This document shows positions 5,451 to 5,982 of a stretch of 5,982 nt of DNA, one piece after another. Position numbers and translations under genes: made by a program. The notes beneath the pieces are model-generated. The model searched no databases and had not been told where the DNA came from. It was given only the letters and a program-made list of their open reading frames with translations. Origin of the DNA: Pseudomonadota bacterium (GTDB taxonomy: Bacteria; Pseudomonadota; Alphaproteobacteria; Rhizobiales; Xanthobacteraceae); the NCBI GenBank assembly GCA_023433965.1, contig JAEYTQ010000137.1, positions 1 through 5,982 on the forward strand. Reading direction: 5' to 3'. Position 1 is the stretch's first letter, and every line of letters begins with the position of its first letter.

Positions 5451-5982
5451 ATGAGAAACGGTCAAAACAAGCAGCGGATGCGCAACCGCAACAACAATAA
5501 CAACAACAACCGGCGCGGCCAGAACCCGATGACCCGGGTCTACGAGTCCAACGGACCCGACATCAAGATTCGCGGCACCGCTTCGCACATCGCCGAAAAG
5601 TATCTCCAGCTTGCGCGTGACGCGCGCTCCTCCGGCGACCCCGTGGCGGCCGAGAACTATTACCAGCACGCCGAGCATTATTTCCGCCTGATCGCGGCTG
5701 CCCAGGAGCAGTTCCGCCAAAACCAGCAGCCGCGCGGCGACGAGCCCGTCAGCACCAGCAGCGACGATGGCGACGACGACGGCGAGAATTTTTCGGCCTT
5801 CGGCCAGGAGCCGGGCTTCGTCCCGCAGCCTCAGCAGCAGCCCTTCATGCGCGACCGCGACGGCCAGCGTGATCACCAGCCGCGCGACAGTCAGCAGCCC
5901 TATCAACGCGACCATCAGCAGCCGCGCGATCATCGTCCCCAGCCGCAATACCAGCCGCAGCCCCAACCTGCGAACCAGCCGC
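5451..5982 (+). CDS. DUF4167 domain protein, N-terminal 177 residues (3' end outside window)
   Basis: The frame opens at ATG 5451 and stays open to the right edge. The start is supported by AAAGG/AGGA upstream. Residues 1-25 are basic and Asn/Arg-rich with seven consecutive Asn (14-20). Residues 26-85 contain TRVYESNGPDIKIRG and AEKYLQLARDARSSGDPVAA, which I recognise as the DUF4167 domain common in Alphaproteobacteria. The segment at about 45-82 reads like a pair of amphipathic helices similar to a tetratricopeptide unit. After it come an acidic patch (105-112) and a low-complexity tail rich in Gln, Pro, Arg and Asp with degenerate RD-Q-P units (140-161). There is no signal peptide or membrane segment, so a cytoplasmic location is likely. 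The function is not known to me; the basic Asn-rich start is compatible with RNA binding, which is only inference. Confidence 0.85.
   Translation, partial: MRNGQNKQRMRNRNNNNNNNRRGQNPMTRVYESNGPDIKIRGTASHIAEKYLQLARDARSSGDPVAAENYYQHAEHYFRLIAAAQEQFRQNQQPRGDEPVSTSSDDGDDDGENFSAFGQEPGFVPQPQQQPFMRDRDGQRDHQPRDSQQPYQRDHQQPRDHRPQPQYQPQPQPANQP

Noticed and set aside
5400..5966. 188-codon - strand frame with hydrophobic Leu/Val-rich stretches that look like membrane segments
   Set aside because: It is antisense to the DUF4167 gene. The Leu/Val richness comes from reading the AAC, CAG and GAC codons in reverse. The + strand frame has a good ribosome binding site and a recognisable domain.

Overview
The window is chromosomal, GC-rich DNA from an alphaproteobacterium, most likely Bradyrhizobium or a close relative in the Nitrobacteraceae. 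This is a judgement from remembered protein sequence and gene order, not from a search. It carries a housekeeping block, all on the + strand: the 3' end of lysC (aspartate kinase), ptsP (enzyme I of the nitrogen phosphotransferase system), prfA (peptide chain release factor 1), prmC (the glutamine methyltransferase for release factors), and the start of a gene for a DUF4167 protein that runs off the right edge. I see no mobile element, CRISPR array, rRNA or functional tRNA.

Layout: 1-413 is the lysC tail with two ACT domains. The gap 414-681 holds a long inverted repeat (439-470, possible lysC terminator or operator), a good sigma-70-like promoter (484-512) overlapped by a second inverted repeat, and two leader hairpins before ptsP. 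ptsP fills 682-2949. A 57-base gap leads to prfA (3007-4092), whose stop codon overlaps the GTG start of prmC (4089-4982) by four bases. The gap 4983-5450 is the least explained part. It is not coding but holds a dense succession of perfect short stems, including a multibranched fold closed by a bulged 11-bp helix (5008-5137) with a possible pseudoknot. It ends in a hairpin that covers the ribosome binding site of the last gene. The DUF4167 gene starts at 5451.

Functionally there are two linked pairs. LysC and EINtr (PtsP) have been reported to interact physically in Bradyrhizobium japonicum, and their genes are neighbours here. RF1 and PrmC are substrate and modifying enzyme, and the GGQ motif that PrmC methylates is intact in this RF1. 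The candidate for something undescribed is the structured RNA between prmC and the DUF4167 gene. It could be an independent small RNA, a long 5' leader controlling the DUF4167 gene, or both. Its identity cannot be settled from one sequence.
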